This document shows, piece after piece, positions 36,680 through 46,453 of a DNA stretch of 64,000 bases. The stretch's first letter is position 1. Each line of letters begins with the position of its first letter. Location of the stretch: contig BPKG01000001.1 of assembly GCA_026005015.1 (NCBI GenBank), forward strand, positions 439,501-503,500, in the 5' to 3' direction. The notes beneath the pieces are model-generated. The model searched no databases, was not told where the DNA came from, and saw only the letters and a program-made list of their open reading frames with translations. The translations under genes and the position numbers were made by a program. This DNA comes from Burkholderiales bacterium (lineage in GTDB: Bacteria; Pseudomonadota; Gammaproteobacteria; Burkholderiales; UBA6910).

Positions 36680-37987
36680 TCAGTCCATCGCGCAGGTACG
36701 AAAGCCCGCGAACACGTCCCGGCGATCCGGCGTGTAGAAGTTACGCCACAGGTTGTGGACCAGCCGGGCGCGGGTGGCGAAGCAGCCGCCCCGCAGCACC
36801 TTGTGATCGCCGAACCAGGGCTCGGAATATTCCTTGTAGGGGTCACGCACGAAACCGGGATAAGGCAGGAACCAATCGGCGGTCCACTCCCACACATTGC
36901 CCAGCATCTGCCGGCAGCCTATGGGGTTGTCGCCCGCGGGAAAGGCTCCCACGTCCGCCGGCTCCCTGTACCACCCGTCCAGACAAGCGCGGCCCGCATC
37001 GGGAGGCTCGCCGCCCCATGGATATCGGCGCTTTTCGTGGGGAAACCTCGCTCCCTTGCCCCACGCCGCTGCCATTTCCCACTCCGCTTCGGTGGGCAGC
37101 CGCCGCCCGGCCCAGCGGCAATAGGCCTCCGCTTCGTACCAGTTCACGTGCAGCATCGCCACCTCCGGGCGCAGGGGCCGCCAGCGGGCAAAGCGCCGCT
37201 CGAGCCACTGGCCATCCCGTTTCTCCCAGTACACCGGATGTTCCGCCCGGACCGACTCGCGCCAGCGCCAGCCCGCCTCGGACCACAATTCCCGGCGCCG
37301 GTAGCCCCCCTCCTCGACGAAGGCGAGGAACTCCCCGCTGGTCACTGCCGTGCGGCTGATGCGAAAAGGCCGCAACCGCACGGCATGGGCCCACTTTTCG
37401 TTGTCGAAGGCGAAGGGCTGCTGTGGAAAGGCACCAAGGTGGAACACGCCGCCGGGAACTTCCACGTCGCCCTGGACGGGAGCGGTTTGCACCGGCGGGG
37501 GCGGCGCCCCCACCGGGGGCGCCTCGTAGCCCAGGGTCTGGCGCGTGTAGAAAAAAGCCTCCCCGTGCATGTCCTCGTGGTAGAGGGCGAGGCGCACGAA
37601 ATAGGGGTCCGCCTGACCGCGGGCGAGGCGTTCCAGCACTGCCTCCAGCACCCGCTCCAGGTACTCCAGGGTTTTCCGCCAGGTGAGGAGGGGCAAGCCC
37701 CAGCGCCGGTCATGAGCGACGGCCATGGAATCGTACAGGGCGTCCGCCTGGGGCAGGATGGAGGGCGCCAGCCCCTCGCCCCGCCGCCGCAGGCACCAGC
37801 GCTCCTGGAACCAGGCCACGTGCCCCAGCTCCCAGCGGGGAGGGTTCACGATGGGAAGCTGGGGCCCCAGCTCCCGTGGGCCCTCCAGGTCGGCGGTGAG
37901 CGCCAGGGTCCGGGCCCGGGCGTCCTGAAGCGCGGCACTGAGAGCGCCTGCTTCCTCTGCTATAGTCATGGGCTGCGGGAGATTCAT
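36680..37987 (-). CDS. senA: Selenoneine synthase SenA-like (EgtB/OvoA family)
   Basis: 435 residues. It resembles EgtB, the iron enzyme that joins hercynine to a sulfur donor in ergothioneine synthesis. The closest functional type by gene context is SenA, which uses a selenosugar. The N-terminal DinB-like domain has iron-ligand candidates in WELGHVAWFQE and the HxxxH pair in LYHEDMHGEA. The C-terminal FGE-sulfatase domain has LPTEAEWEMAAAWG, NVWEWTADWF and RNFYTPDRRDVFAGFRTCA. The start at 37987 gives MNLPQPMTIAEEAG; the ATG at 37969 is also possible. It is divergent from senB with about 30 bases between, and joins the RNA methyltransferase gene downstream. No hercynine methyltransferase egtD is in view. 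Confidence 0.8.
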   Translation of the reverse strand: MNLPQPMTIAEEAGALSAALQDARARTLALTADLEGPRELGPQLPIVNPPRWELGHVAWFQERWCLRRRGEGLAPSILPQADALYDSMAVAHDRRWGLPLLTWRKTLEYLERVLEAVLERLARGQADPYFVRLALYHEDMHGEAFFYTRQTLGYEAPPVGAPPPPVQTAPVQGDVEVPGGVFHLGAFPQQPFAFDNEKWAHAVRLRPFRISRTAVTSGEFLAFVEEGGYRRRELWSEAGWRWRESVRAEHPVYWEKRDGQWLERRFARWRPLRPEVAMLHVNWYEAEAYCRWAGRRLPTEAEWEMAAAWGKGARFPHEKRRYPWGGEPPDAGRACLDGWYREPADVGAFPAGDNPIGCRQMLGNVWEWTADWFLPYPGFVRDPYKEYSEPWFGDHKVLRGGCFATRARLVHNLWRNFYTPDRRDVFAGFRTCAMD

Positions 37988-38017
37988 GGGTCCAAGTTTA
38001 ATCCGCCCCTGTTGCCC

Positions 38018-38965
38018 TTGAGAATCGCCATCGTCACTCCCTCGGCGGCTACCCGCCGCACCGGCAACCGCCGGACGGCGGCGCGCTGGCGCCGCTTCCT
38101 GGGGGAAGCGGGCCATGACGTCCGGGTTTACGGCCGCTGGACGGGCGAACCCGCGGAGCTCATGCTGGCCTTGCACGCACGGAAAAGCCATCCCGCGATC
38201 CGCGCCTTCCGCGAGGCCTTTCCCCGCCGCCCCCTGGTGCTGGCCTTGACCGGCACCGACCTCTATCGGGACATCCGCACCGATTCCGAGGCCCAGGAAT
38301 CCCTCCATCTCGCCACCCGCTTGGTAGTGCTACAGGAGCGGGGGGCCGACGAGCTGGAGCCGGTCCTCCGGCCCAAAGTGCGGGTGGTCTATCAATCGGC
38401 CCCGCCCCTCGCGGTGCGCCGGCGCCTGCCCGGCCGGGCGGTATGCGTCGTCGGGCACCTGCGGGAGGAAAAGGATCCCTTCCGCGCTGCCCAGGCCCTG
38501 GCCCATATCCCCTCCGCCGTGCCGATCCACGTGATGCAACTAGGCGCCGCCCTGGCGCCCCAATTCGCCCGGGAGGCCCAGGCCCTCATGGCCCGGGAAC
38601 CCCGCTACCGCTGGCTCGGGGAGCTGCCCCACGGGCAGGCGCGGCGAACGCTGGCCGCCTCCTGGCTCATGGTGGTGAGCTCCCTCATGGAAGGGGGCGC
38701 CAACGTGATCGCCGAAGCCGTGATGTCGGGGGTGCCGGTCATCGCCTCTCGCATTCCCGGCAACGTGGGCATGCTGGGGGAGGATTACCCCGGCTATTTT
38801 CCGGTGGGCGACGAGCGGGCCCTCGCTCAAGCGCTCCTGCGCGCCGACCGGGATCCCGGCTACTACGAGGCCCTGCGCGCCGCCTGCGCGGCACGCCGGC
38901 CTCTGTTCCACCCGCAACGGGAGAAAGAAGCCCTTCTCGCCGCCCTGGATGAGCTTAGGAGTTGA
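38018..38965 (+). CDS. senB: Selenosugar synthase SenB-like glycosyltransferase
   Basis: 315 residues, a GT-B fold glycosyltransferase. Members beside SenA couple selenophosphate to a UDP-sugar to give a selenosugar, the selenium donor for SenA. The N-terminus RIAIVTPSAATRRTGNRRTA and the C-terminal SSLMEGGANVIAEAVMSGVP with EDYPGYFPVGD match this family. The N-terminal GNRRTAARW is distinctive. No ATG lies in frame at the start: TTG at 38018 is chosen, with TTG at 38012 and CTG at 38009 as alternatives, and no clear ribosome-binding site. No senC/selD lies beside it, so selenophosphate must come from elsewhere. Confidence 0.8.
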   Translation: MRIAIVTPSAATRRTGNRRTAARWRRFLGEAGHDVRVYGRWTGEPAELMLALHARKSHPAIRAFREAFPRRPLVLALTGTDLYRDIRTDSEAQESLHLATRLVVLQERGADELEPVLRPKVRVVYQSAPPLAVRRRLPGRAVCVVGHLREEKDPFRAAQALAHIPSAVPIHVMQLGAALAPQFAREAQALMAREPRYRWLGELPHGQARRTLAASWLMVVSSLMEGGANVIAEAVMSGVPVIASRIPGNVGMLGEDYPGYFPVGDERALAQALLRADRDPGYYEALRAACAARRPLFHPQREKEALLAALDELRS

Positions 38966-39000
38966 GGGGGCCGGCGGAAAGACCCGTCTTGAGGCGGCCT

Positions 39001-39456
39001 TCAACCCATGGCATAGGCCAGGGGGCCCAGGGTCGCCACGGCCACGTTGATCAACCCCAGGGCCAGGTTGATCCCCACCAGGACGCGGATCTGGGACAGG
39101 GCCGTCCCGGCCGCCTGCCAGTCTCCGGCGGCGCAGCCCCGTTTGAGGGCGGTGAAGGGGAGAAAATAGACGTAGAAGAAAATGACCGCCATCACGATGC
39201 CGATCACCATCATGGCGAGGATATAACCCGGCAGCGCCCCGATCTCTCCCACCATGTGGAAGCCGGAGAGGAGGATCAGAATCACCGCCGCCCACACCCA
39301 GAGGAAGAAGCGGCGGAACACCGCCGCCCAGAGCTTGAGCCGGGCCGGCGGCTCCAGGGTCTCCACAGCCGCCGGGCGCAGCGCCATGTAGGCGAAAAAC
39401 ATGCCCCCGATCCATACCACTGCCGACAGGATGTGCAGGAAGATGGCGACTCGCAT
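39001..39456 (-). CDS. CopD family integral membrane protein
   Basis: 151 residues with four predicted membrane segments. The N-terminus MRVAIFLHILSAVVWIGGMF carries the His/Trp-Gly pattern of the CopD and YqaA-like families, thought to bind heme or copper. Later segments are LWVWAAVILILLSGFHMVG and GYILAMMVIGIVMAVIFF. It lies 28 bases downstream of rnhB and converges on senB with 35 bases between. Whether it transports copper is not known. Confidence 0.7.
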   Translation of the reverse strand: MRVAIFLHILSAVVWIGGMFFAYMALRPAAVETLEPPARLKLWAAVFRRFFLWVWAAVILILLSGFHMVGEIGALPGYILAMMVIGIVMAVIFFYVYFLPFTALKRGCAAGDWQAAGTALSQIRVLVGINLALGLINVAVATLGPLAYAMG

Positions 39457-39484
39457 GGGATCGACTCCTCGTTGTTGGTTGGAT

Positions 39485-40093
39485 TCAATCGCAATCCGCG
39501 GGCTCCCCGGCCGGCGCCGCCTCCAGCAGGGCCCGCACGGGCGCGAAGCTTCTCCGGTGCACCGGGCTCACCCCGTGGCGGCCGAGGGCCGCCAAGTGCT
39601 CTTGCGTCGGATAGCCCTTGTGCCGGTCGAAGCCGTAGAGGGGATAAAGGGCGTCGAGCCGCACCATTTCCGCATCCCGGGCCGTCTTGGCCAGGATCGA
39701 GGCGGCGGCGATCTCGGGAACGCGATCGTCGCCTCCGATGATCGCCTCCACCGCCAGCTCGACGGGGGGGCAGTGGCAGCCGTCCACCAGCACCCGGTCG
39801 GGGCGCACGCCCAAGGCCGCGACCGCCCGCGCCATGGCCAGCAGGCTCGCCTGGAGGATGTTAAGCCGATCGATTTCCTCCACCTCGGCGCGTCCGAGGG
39901 CCCAGGCCGCGGCCGAGCGGCGGATGGCCTCGGCCAGCGCCGCCCGCCGCCCGGGGGCGAGCTTTTTCGAGTCCCGCAGGCCGGCGATGGGGCGGTGCGG
40001 GTCGAGCACCACGCAGGCGGCATAGACGGGTCCCGCCAGGGGACCCCGGCCCGCTTCGTCCACGCCCGCGATCACCGGCAGAATTCGCTTCAT
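39485..40093 (-). CDS. rnhB: Ribonuclease HII
   Basis: 202 residues. RNase HII removes ribonucleotides from DNA and cuts RNA-DNA hybrids. The motif [20 protein letters not shown] carries the first metal-binding acidic residues. DSKKL and [10 protein letters not shown] follow, with the last acidic residue in [14 protein letters not shown]. The ATG at 40093 overlaps the lpxB stop as ATGA. In many betaproteobacteria rnhB is followed directly by the RNA methyltransferase; here the CopD and sen genes lie between. Confidence 0.95.
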   Translation of the reverse strand: MKRILPVIAGVDEAGRGPLAGPVYAACVVLDPHRPIAGLRDSKKLAPGRRAALAEAIRRSAAAWALGRAEVEEIDRLNILQASLLAMARAVAALGVRPDRVLVDGCHCPPVELAVEAIIGGDDRVPEIAAASILAKTARDAEMVRLDALYPLYGFDRHKGYPTQEHLAALGRHGVSPVHRRSFAPVRALLEAAPAGEPADCD

Positions 40094-41253
40094 GGCCTGT
40101 CCAGGAGGTCGAGCACCGCCCGGGCCGCCGCGTTGGCGTTGTCCCGTTTGAGGATCCGGTGCAGGGCGGTGAATTCCCGGCGGATGCTTTCGAGCCGCGC
40201 CGGATCGTCGAGCTGGTCGAGCAGCGCCTGGCCCAGGGCTTCGGGCGTGGCGGCGTCCTGGATGAGCTCCGGCACGACGAACTTGCCCGCTAGGATGTTG
40301 GGCAGCCCCACGTAGGGCAGGTAGCCCCGGTTCTTCACCAGCCGCCAGGTGAGGGGCGAGATCTTGTAGGTGATCACCATGGGACGCTTGTGCAGGGCGG
40401 TCTCCAGGGTGGCGGTGCCGGAGGCGGCGATCACCCCGTCCGCGGCCGCCATGGCGGCGTGGGCCTGCCCCGGAAGCAGCCGTATGCCCAGGGCATCCAC
40501 GTCCCCGGCGCGGGCCGCCGCCCGTTCGAAGCGCTCGGCGGTTTGCCGGTTGACCAGGGGCACGACGAACTGGACCCCGGGACGCGCCCGTCGCAGCCAC
40601 ACCGCCGCGTCGACGAAGAGATCCGCCATGTAGTCGAGCTCCGAGACCCGGCTGCCCGGAAGCAGCGCCACCACCAGCCGATCCTGGGGCAGGCCCAGTC
40701 GGGCGCGGGCGGCCGCCCGGTCCGGCGTCTCAGAAATCGCGTCCGCCAGGGGGTGGCCCACGTAGGTCACTGGAATGCCGTGGTCGCGGTAAAGAGGCTC
40801 CTCGAAGGGAAACAGGGCGAGCACGCGATCGGCGGCCCGGGCCACCTTGTGGATCCGCTTTGCCCGCCACGCCCACACGGTGGGGCCCACGTACTGCACG
40901 GTGCGGATTCCCCGCGCCCTCAGGGCGATCTCCAGGTCCAGATTGAAGTCGGGCGCGTCCACGCCGACGAAGAGGTCGGGGGGATCCGCGAGCAGCTGGT
41001 CCCGCAGCTTGCGCCGGATGCCCACGATTTCGAAATAGTGGCGCAGCACCTCCGCGTAGCCCATGACCGAGAGCTTCTCCATGGGGAAGAGGGCCTCCAC
41101 CCCGGCCTCCATCATGCGCGGGCCGGCGATGCCATAGAAATGCGCGTCCGGGTGAAGGCGCCGGAGGGCTTGGACGAAGGGGGCCGCCAGGGCGTCCCCG
41201 GAGGGCTCGCCCGCCGTGATCGCGATGCGCAGCCGGGACTCTGACGCCCTCAT
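40090..41253 (-). CDS. lpxB: Lipid-A-disaccharide synthase
   Basis: 387 residues. LpxB condenses UDP-2,3-diacylglucosamine with lipid X to form the lipid A disaccharide at the inner membrane face. The N-terminal [20 protein letters not shown], the catalytic Asp region [23 protein letters not shown] and C-terminal [11 protein letters not shown] are typical GT19 motifs. The gene is 5 bases downstream of lpxA and overlaps rnhB. Confidence 0.95.
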   Translation of the reverse strand: MRASESRLRIAITAGEPSGDALAAPFVQALRRLHPDAHFYGIAGPRMMEAGVEALFPMEKLSVMGYAEVLRHYFEIVGIRRKLRDQLLADPPDLFVGVDAPDFNLDLEIALRARGIRTVQYVGPTVWAWRAKRIHKVARAADRVLALFPFEEPLYRDHGIPVTYVGHPLADAISETPDRAAARARLGLPQDRLVVALLPGSRVSELDYMADLFVDAAVWLRRARPGVQFVVPLVNRQTAERFERAAARAGDVDALGIRLLPGQAHAAMAAADGVIAASGTATLETALHKRPMVITYKISPLTWRLVKNRGYLPYVGLPNILAGKFVVPELIQDAATPEALGQALLDQLDDPARLESIRREFTALHRILKRDNANAAARAVLDLLDRP

Positions 41254-41258
41254 GGAGG

Positions 41259-42056
41259 CTAGCGAATGATGCCGCGGGAGGCGCGCCCGAGGAAATCCAC
41301 CAGGACGGCCAGCTCCGAATGGGAAGCGGCCTGCTGCACCAGCTCGGCCCGCGCCTCCTCCAGGGTGCGGCCCGCCTTGTACAGGGTCTTGTACGCCCGC
41401 TTGACGGCCAGGATGGAGTCGCCAGAGAAACCCCGCCGGCGCAGCCCCTCCACGTTGATCCCATGGGGCTTGGCCGGGTTGCCCGAGGCGGTCACGTAAG
41501 GGGGCAGGTCCTGGAGCAGCACCGTTCCCATTCCCGTGAGGGAATGGGCGCCGATGTGCACGAACTGGTGCACCACGGTGAAGCCCCCCAGGATGGCGTA
41601 GTCCCCTACGTGCACGTGTCCCGCCACCTGGGCATTGTTGGCGAACACCGTGTGATCGCCCACTTGGCAATCGTGGGCGAGATGCACGTAGGCCATGATC
41701 CAGTTGTGGTGGCCCAGCCGGGTGACGCCCGCGTCCTGGGCGGTGCCCACGTTGAAGGTGCAGAACTCGCGGATCGTGTTGTCGTCGCCGATTTCCAGCC
41801 GGGTCTCTTCGCCCCCGTACTTCTTGTCCTGGGGGATCTCCCCCAGGGAGCAGAAGTGAAAGATGCGATTGCGCTCGCCGATGCGGGTCTTGCCGGTGAT
41901 GACCACGTGGTGCCCGATCCAGGTCCCGGCGCCCACCTCCACGCCGGGACCGATCACGCTGTACGCCCCCACGGTCACGTCCGGCGCCAGCCGGGCGCGC
42001 GGGTCCACGAGGGCGGTGGGATGGATGACCGCCCGGCCGGTGGATGATTCCTTCAC
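41259..42056 (-). CDS. lpxA: UDP-N-acetylglucosamine acyltransferase
   Basis: 265 residues. LpxA adds a 3-hydroxyacyl chain to UDP-GlcNAc, the first step of lipid A synthesis. Left-handed beta-helix hexapeptide repeats run through the N-terminal two thirds ([20 protein letters not shown]). The catalytic His is His128 in [11 protein letters not shown], and the acyl-chain-ruler region includes GTVLLQD. The C-terminal helical domain is present. It follows fabZ by 34 bases. Confidence 0.95.
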   Translation of the reverse strand: MKESSTGRAVIHPTALVDPRARLAPDVTVGAYSVIGPGVEVGAGTWIGHHVVITGKTRIGERNRIFHFCSLGEIPQDKKYGGEETRLEIGDDNTIREFCTFNVGTAQDAGVTRLGHHNWIMAYVHLAHDCQVGDHTVFANNAQVAGHVHVGDYAILGGFTVVHQFVHIGAHSLTGMGTVLLQDLPPYVTASGNPAKPHGINVEGLRRRGFSGDSILAVKRAYKTLYKAGRTLEEARAELVQQAASHSELAVLVDFLGRASRGIIR

Positions 42057-42090
42057 GGTCTCGCCCCTCGCCTCCGCAACTCCCGTGCCG

Positions 42091-42534
42091 TTACAGGGAG
42101 CGCACGGTGCACATGAGCTCCGCTTCGGTGGCCACCTGGCCGTCCACGCTGGCCCGCGCCGCGTACTTCCAGACCCCTTTCACCTGGCGCAGGATCTCCA
42201 CCTCCAGGACGAGCTGATCCCCGGCGGTGACCGGCTTCTTGAAGCGGGCGGCGTCGATGCCCACGAAGTAGTACACCGAGCTGTCGCTGCGCTCGTGCCC
42301 CATGGAGTGCAGGGTCAGGGTCGCCGCCGCCTGGGCCAAGGCCTCGATGATCAGCACCCCCGGCATGATGGGATGGTGGGGGAAATGCCCCTGGAAGAAA
42401 GGCTCGTTGATGGTAACGTTCTTGAGTGCCCGGATGCGCTTGCCCGGCTCCAGCTCCAGCACCCGATCCACCAGCAGAAAAGGATAGCGGTGGGGCAGGT
42501 ACTTCATGACCTCGTGAATGTCGAGAGAAATCAA
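42091..42534 (-). CDS. fabZ: 3-hydroxyacyl-ACP dehydratase FabZ
   Basis: 147 residues. FabZ dehydrates beta-hydroxyacyl-ACP in fatty acid synthesis and balances lipid A against phospholipid. The hot-dog-fold motif [20 protein letters not shown] contains the catalytic His and Glu, preceded by [12 protein letters not shown]. The only reasonable start is TTG at 42534, giving [19 protein letters not shown]. That TTG overlaps the lpxD stop as TTGA, so expression is probably coupled to lpxD translation. Confidence 0.93.
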   Translation of the reverse strand: MISLDIHEVMKYLPHRYPFLLVDRVLELEPGKRIRALKNVTINEPFFQGHFPHHPIMPGVLIIEALAQAAATLTLHSMGHERSDSSVYYFVGIDAARFKKPVTAGDQLVLEVEILRQVKGVWKYAARASVDGQVATEAELMCTVRSL

Positions 42535-43589
42535 GGTGCGTTCCTTTCGAGCCGAGCAAGCCGCGCCTTCAGCTCCTTGAGCTCCCGCGCCATCTCCTCT
42601 AGGCGGCGCAGGTGGGGGGCGTTCTTGAGCCATTCCCGGTGGGGAAGAAAGGGAAAGATGGAGGTGTAGACGCCCGGCGTGTCGATGGACTTGAGGATGG
42701 TGGTGCCGCCGGAGACATCGGTGTGATCCGCGATCTCGATGTGGCCCTGGATCATGGCTGCGCCGCCGATGCGGCAATGGCGGCCCACCCGGGTGCTCCC
42801 GGCGATGCCGGCGCAGCCGGCGATGGCGCTGTGGGCGCCAATGCGGCAGTTGTGGCCGATCTGCACCTGGTTGTCGATCTTCACCCCGTCTTCGATCACC
42901 GTGTCCTCGATCGCGCCCCGGTCGATGGTGGTGTTGGCGCCGATCTCCACGTCGTCGCCGATCACCACGCGCCCGAGCTGGGGGATCTTGAGCCAGCGCC
43001 CGTTTTCCAGCGCCATGCCGAAGCCGTCCGCCCCGATCACCGCGCCCGCGTGCAGGATGCAGCGCCGGCCGATCACGCAATCGTGGTAGACCACCACGCC
43101 CGGGTACAACAGGGTCTCTTCCCCGATGCTCACCCGCTCCCCGACGGAACAGCCGTCCAGCACCCGGGCCCCCTCCCCGAGGGCGGCGCCGGCCCCGATC
43201 CGGGCGCAGGCGCCCACCGTGGCCGAAGCCGGCACTCGGGCAGTGGGGTCCACCACCGCGGACGGGTGCACGCCCGGAACGGCCTTGGGGGGCGGGTTGA
43301 GGTAGGCGGCCACCTTGGCGTAATAGGCGTAGGGGTTGTCGGCCACGATCCGGGGGCGGGAGGTCTCTCCGGCGAAGGGCCGCGAGAGGATCACCGCGCC
43401 CGCCCGGGTCGAGCGCAGGCTGGAACGGTAGCGGGGGTTGCTGAAGAAGGCGATCTGGTCGGGGCCGGCCCCCTCCAGGGTGCCCACCTGGCGCACGCGC
43501 GCTTGCCCGTCGCCGATCAGCTCGCCGCCGAAGCGCGCCACCAGCTCGGACAGGGGGGCACCGGATACGCCGGAAGTTTCTGCCGCCAT
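42531..43589 (-). CDS. lpxD: UDP-3-O-(3-hydroxyacyl)glucosamine N-acyltransferase
   Basis: 352 residues. LpxD adds the N-linked acyl chain to UDP-3-O-acylglucosamine. An N-terminal uridine-binding domain ([21 protein letters not shown]) precedes hexapeptide repeats with [20 protein letters not shown], which carries the catalytic His. A C-terminal coiled helix ([19 protein letters not shown]) ends the protein. The start is the ATG at 43589. It follows skp by 56 bases and is coupled to fabZ. Confidence 0.95.
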   Translation of the reverse strand: MAAETSGVSGAPLSELVARFGGELIGDGQARVRQVGTLEGAGPDQIAFFSNPRYRSSLRSTRAGAVILSRPFAGETSRPRIVADNPYAYYAKVAAYLNPPPKAVPGVHPSAVVDPTARVPASATVGACARIGAGAALGEGARVLDGCSVGERVSIGEETLLYPGVVVYHDCVIGRRCILHAGAVIGADGFGMALENGRWLKIPQLGRVVIGDDVEIGANTTIDRGAIEDTVIEDGVKIDNQVQIGHNCRIGAHSAIAGCAGIAGSTRVGRHCRIGGAAMIQGHIEIADHTDVSGGTTILKSIDTPGVYTSIFPFLPHREWLKNAPHLRRLEEMARELKELKARLARLERNAP

Positions 43590-43645
43590 GGGCTCTCGCC
43601 TTCTTATCGGTCGGAGGGCGCCTTCGTGAAAGGCCCGGGCCGAAC

Positions 43646-44158
43646 CTATTTCTCCGCGTCCAGGGCCTTGATGACCCTGTCGGTAATGTCGATGCGCGGG
43701 CTGCGGTAGACCACCGCCTCCTGCTGCAGGATCAGGTCGTATTTTTCCTGCTCGGCGATCTGCTTGATCACCCGGTCCGCCTTCTGCAGGATCTGCGCCG
43801 TTTCCTCGTTGCGCCGCAAGTTCAAGTCTTCCCGGAACTCCCGCTGGGCCCGCTGCAAGTCCCGGTTGAGGTTGGCCAGGTCCCGCTCCTTCTTGGTCCG
43901 CTCGGACTCGGGCAGGGTGACCCCGTCCTTTTCCAGGGAGGCCTGTAGGTCCCGCGCCTGCTTGACCATCTTCTGGATCTCCTGGTCGCGGGCGCTGAAC
44001 TCCCGCTCGATCTTTTTCTGGGCGCGCACCGCAGGCGTCGATTCCCGCATGATCCGCTCCACGTGGACGGTGCCGATCTTCAACTCCGCGGCCCAGGCCG
44101 GACCGGCGCCCAGCACCAGGGCCAGCGCGGCCAGGGCCGTCCTTGCTTTCATCCTCAT
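43646..44158 (-). CDS. skp: OmpH/Skp family periplasmic chaperone
   Basis: 170 residues. Skp is a jellyfish-shaped trimeric chaperone that carries unfolded outer-membrane proteins to BamA. A signal peptide (1-23, ending GPAWAAE) precedes the trimerisation core ([12 protein letters not shown]) and a long helical arm (about 50-125) rich in charged residues, for example [20 protein letters not shown]. The strand [14 protein letters not shown] ends the core. It lies 12 bases downstream of bamA. Confidence 0.92.
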   Translation of the reverse strand: MRMKARTALAALALVLGAGPAWAAELKIGTVHVERIMRESTPAVRAQKKIEREFSARDQEIQKMVKQARDLQASLEKDGVTLPESERTKKERDLANLNRDLQRAQREFREDLNLRRNEETAQILQKADRVIKQIAEQEKYDLILQQEAVVYRSPRIDITDRVIKALDAEK

Positions 44159-44170
44159 AGCTGGTCCTTC

Positions 44171-46447
44171 TCAGAAAGTGCGTCCCAACTGGAACTGGAA
44201 CGGTTCCTTCTTGTCCGTGTCCTTCGCGTTGAGCGGGAAGCCCAGGGAGAGGCGCAGCGGCCCCACGGGCGAGAGCCAGCTCACGCTCACGCCGGTGGAA
44301 AATCTGACGCCCTCGCTTCCCGCCTTGGCCTCGTCGCCGTACACCGCGCCGGCGTCGAGAAAGACGCTCATGCGCGCGGTCTTGTCGTCGCGGAAGCCGG
44401 GAAAGGGGAAGAAAACTTCCGCGCTCCCCACCACCATCCTGTTGCCCCCCAGGGCCTCGTCGTTCACGTCCCGCGGGCCCAGCGACCCAGTCTCGAAACC
44501 GCGCACCGTGTTGATGCCGCCAGCGAAGAAATTCTTGTAGAAGGGCAGCGGCTTGTCGTTGTACCCGTCGCCGTAGCCCACCTCCCCGCGCAGCAGCAGG
44601 CTCCAGGTGCGCCCCAGGGGCATGAACCACTGCTGCTGATAGGAAAGCTTGTAGTATTGCAGGTCGCCCACGGGGAGGGAAACCTCCGCGCCCGCCCGCT
44701 GGAAGCGCCCCGAGCGGGGGAAGAAGGCGCTGTCCCGGGTGTCCCGCTGCCAGGCTACGGTGAACGGGAAGTTGGTGTTGCTCTCGCCGAAGGTGTTGAC
44801 GAAGTCGACGAAACGCTGGGGGCTGTCGGCGAAGACGCTCACCTCGGTATTCTCCGCCCCTAGCCCAAAGAGGATGGTGTCGTCGGCCGTGACTGGAACC
44901 CCCAGCCGGAAGTTGAGACCCAGGGTGGAGGTCTTGTAGCTACCCACGTCCAGGGAGGTGGAATCCACGTCCCGCTTGAAGATGTCGAAGCCGCGGCTCA
45001 CGCCGTCCACGGTCCAGTAGGGCTGGGTGAACGAGAGCGCGTACACGGTGTTGACCTTGCCTGAGTTCACCTGCAACGACAGGGCGTTGCCGGTGCCCAG
45101 GAAATTGTTCTGGGAGATGGACCCGCTCAGCACCAGGCCCTCCGAGCTGGAAAACCCGGCCCCCAGGAGCAGCGCCCCGGTTGGCTGCTCCTCCACCGTG
45201 AAGACCACGTCCACCTGGTCGGTGGTGCCCGGAACCGCCGGCGTCTCCACGTTCACCTGCTTGAAATACCCCAGGCGATCGAGGCGCTTCTTCGACTCCT
45301 CGATTCTGCGCGCCGAATACCACGCCCCTTCCAGCTGGCGCAGCTCCCGGCGGATCACCTCGTCCCGGGTGCGCGTGTTGCCCTGGATGCTGATCCGCCG
45401 CACGTAGACCCTGCGCCCAGGGTCGACGAAGAAAGTGAAGGCCACCTCCTTCTTGTCCTTGTCCATCTGGGGCACCGCGTTCACGTTGGCGAAGGCGTAG
45501 CCTTCGTCGCCCAGGCGATCGGTGATGAGCTTGCTCGATTCGGTCACCTTGGCCCGGGAGAACACTTCCCCGGGCTTGATCTTCACGAGCTTGCGCAGCT
45601 CCTCTTCCGGGACGCGCAGGTCGCCCTCCAGCTTCACGTCCGAGACGGTGTAGCGGGAGCCTTCCGTGATGGCGATGGTGATGTAAATGTCCCGCTTGTC
45701 CGGCGTGATGGAGACCTGGGTGGAGTCGATGCCGAACTCCAGGTAGCCCTGGTCCAGATAAAACGAGCGCAGGGTCTCCAGGTCCGCCGACAGCTTCTGC
45801 CGGGAGTACTGGTCGTTCTTGGTGTACCAAGTGATCCAGCCGGGAGTGGTGAGCTGGAACAGGCCGAGCAACTGGGACTCGGAGAACGCCCGATTGCCCA
45901 CGATGTTGATCTGGCGGATCTTGGCCACCTCCCCCTCGTCCACGGTGAAGGTGATGGCCACCCGGTTACGGTCGAGGGGAGTGACGGTGGTGCTCACTTG
46001 CACGCCGTATTTGCCCCGGCTCAGGTACTGGCGCTTGAGCTCCTGCTCGGCACGTTCCAGCAGCGCCCGGTCGAAGATGCGCGCCTCCGCCAGCCCCACC
46101 TGCTTCAGCGCCGCGCGCAACTGCTCCAGATCGAATTCCCTCACCCCGATGAAATCGATCTGGGAGATCGCGGGGCGCTCTTCCACGAAGACCACCAGCA
46201 CGTCCCCGTCGCGCTCCAGCCGCACGTCTTTGAAAAAACCGGTGCCGTACAGGGCCTTAATGGCCGCAGAGGCTCTTTCCTGGGTGACCGTGTCGCCCAC
46301 TTTGAGGGGCAGGTAGCTGAAGACGGTGCCGGCCTCGATCCGCTGGATTCCTTCCACGCGGATGTCGCGCACCACGAACGGTTCGAAGGCGTGGGCCGAG
46401 AAGGAGATCAGGGCTGCGGCCATGAGGCCGAGGAGCCTGCGCTTCAT
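44171..46447 (-). CDS. bamA: Outer membrane protein assembly factor BamA
   Basis: 758 residues. BamA is the central Omp85 subunit of the BAM complex that inserts beta-barrel proteins into the outer membrane. A signal peptide ([20 protein letters not shown]) precedes five POTRA domains ([20 protein letters not shown] begins POTRA1; [20 protein letters not shown] begins POTRA5). A 16-strand barrel follows, with [15 protein letters not shown] in loop 6 (the VRGF motif). The C-terminus ends in Phe after QFQLGRTF, the signal for its own assembly. It is between rseP and skp, a conserved order. Confidence 0.97.
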   Translation of the reverse strand: MKRRLLGLMAAALISFSAHAFEPFVVRDIRVEGIQRIEAGTVFSYLPLKVGDTVTQERASAAIKALYGTGFFKDVRLERDGDVLVVFVEERPAISQIDFIGVREFDLEQLRAALKQVGLAEARIFDRALLERAEQELKRQYLSRGKYGVQVSTTVTPLDRNRVAITFTVDEGEVAKIRQINIVGNRAFSESQLLGLFQLTTPGWITWYTKNDQYSRQKLSADLETLRSFYLDQGYLEFGIDSTQVSITPDKRDIYITIAITEGSRYTVSDVKLEGDLRVPEEELRKLVKIKPGEVFSRAKVTESSKLITDRLGDEGYAFANVNAVPQMDKDKKEVAFTFFVDPGRRVYVRRISIQGNTRTRDEVIRRELRQLEGAWYSARRIEESKKRLDRLGYFKQVNVETPAVPGTTDQVDVVFTVEEQPTGALLLGAGFSSSEGLVLSGSISQNNFLGTGNALSLQVNSGKVNTVYALSFTQPYWTVDGVSRGFDIFKRDVDSTSLDVGSYKTSTLGLNFRLGVPVTADDTILFGLGAENTEVSVFADSPQRFVDFVNTFGESNTNFPFTVAWQRDTRDSAFFPRSGRFQRAGAEVSLPVGDLQYYKLSYQQQWFMPLGRTWSLLLRGEVGYGDGYNDKPLPFYKNFFAGGINTVRGFETGSLGPRDVNDEALGGNRMVVGSAEVFFPFPGFRDDKTARMSVFLDAGAVYGDEAKAGSEGVRFSTGVSVSWLSPVGPLRLSLGFPLNAKDTDKKEPFQFQLGRTF

Positions 46448-46453
46448 CCGTTC

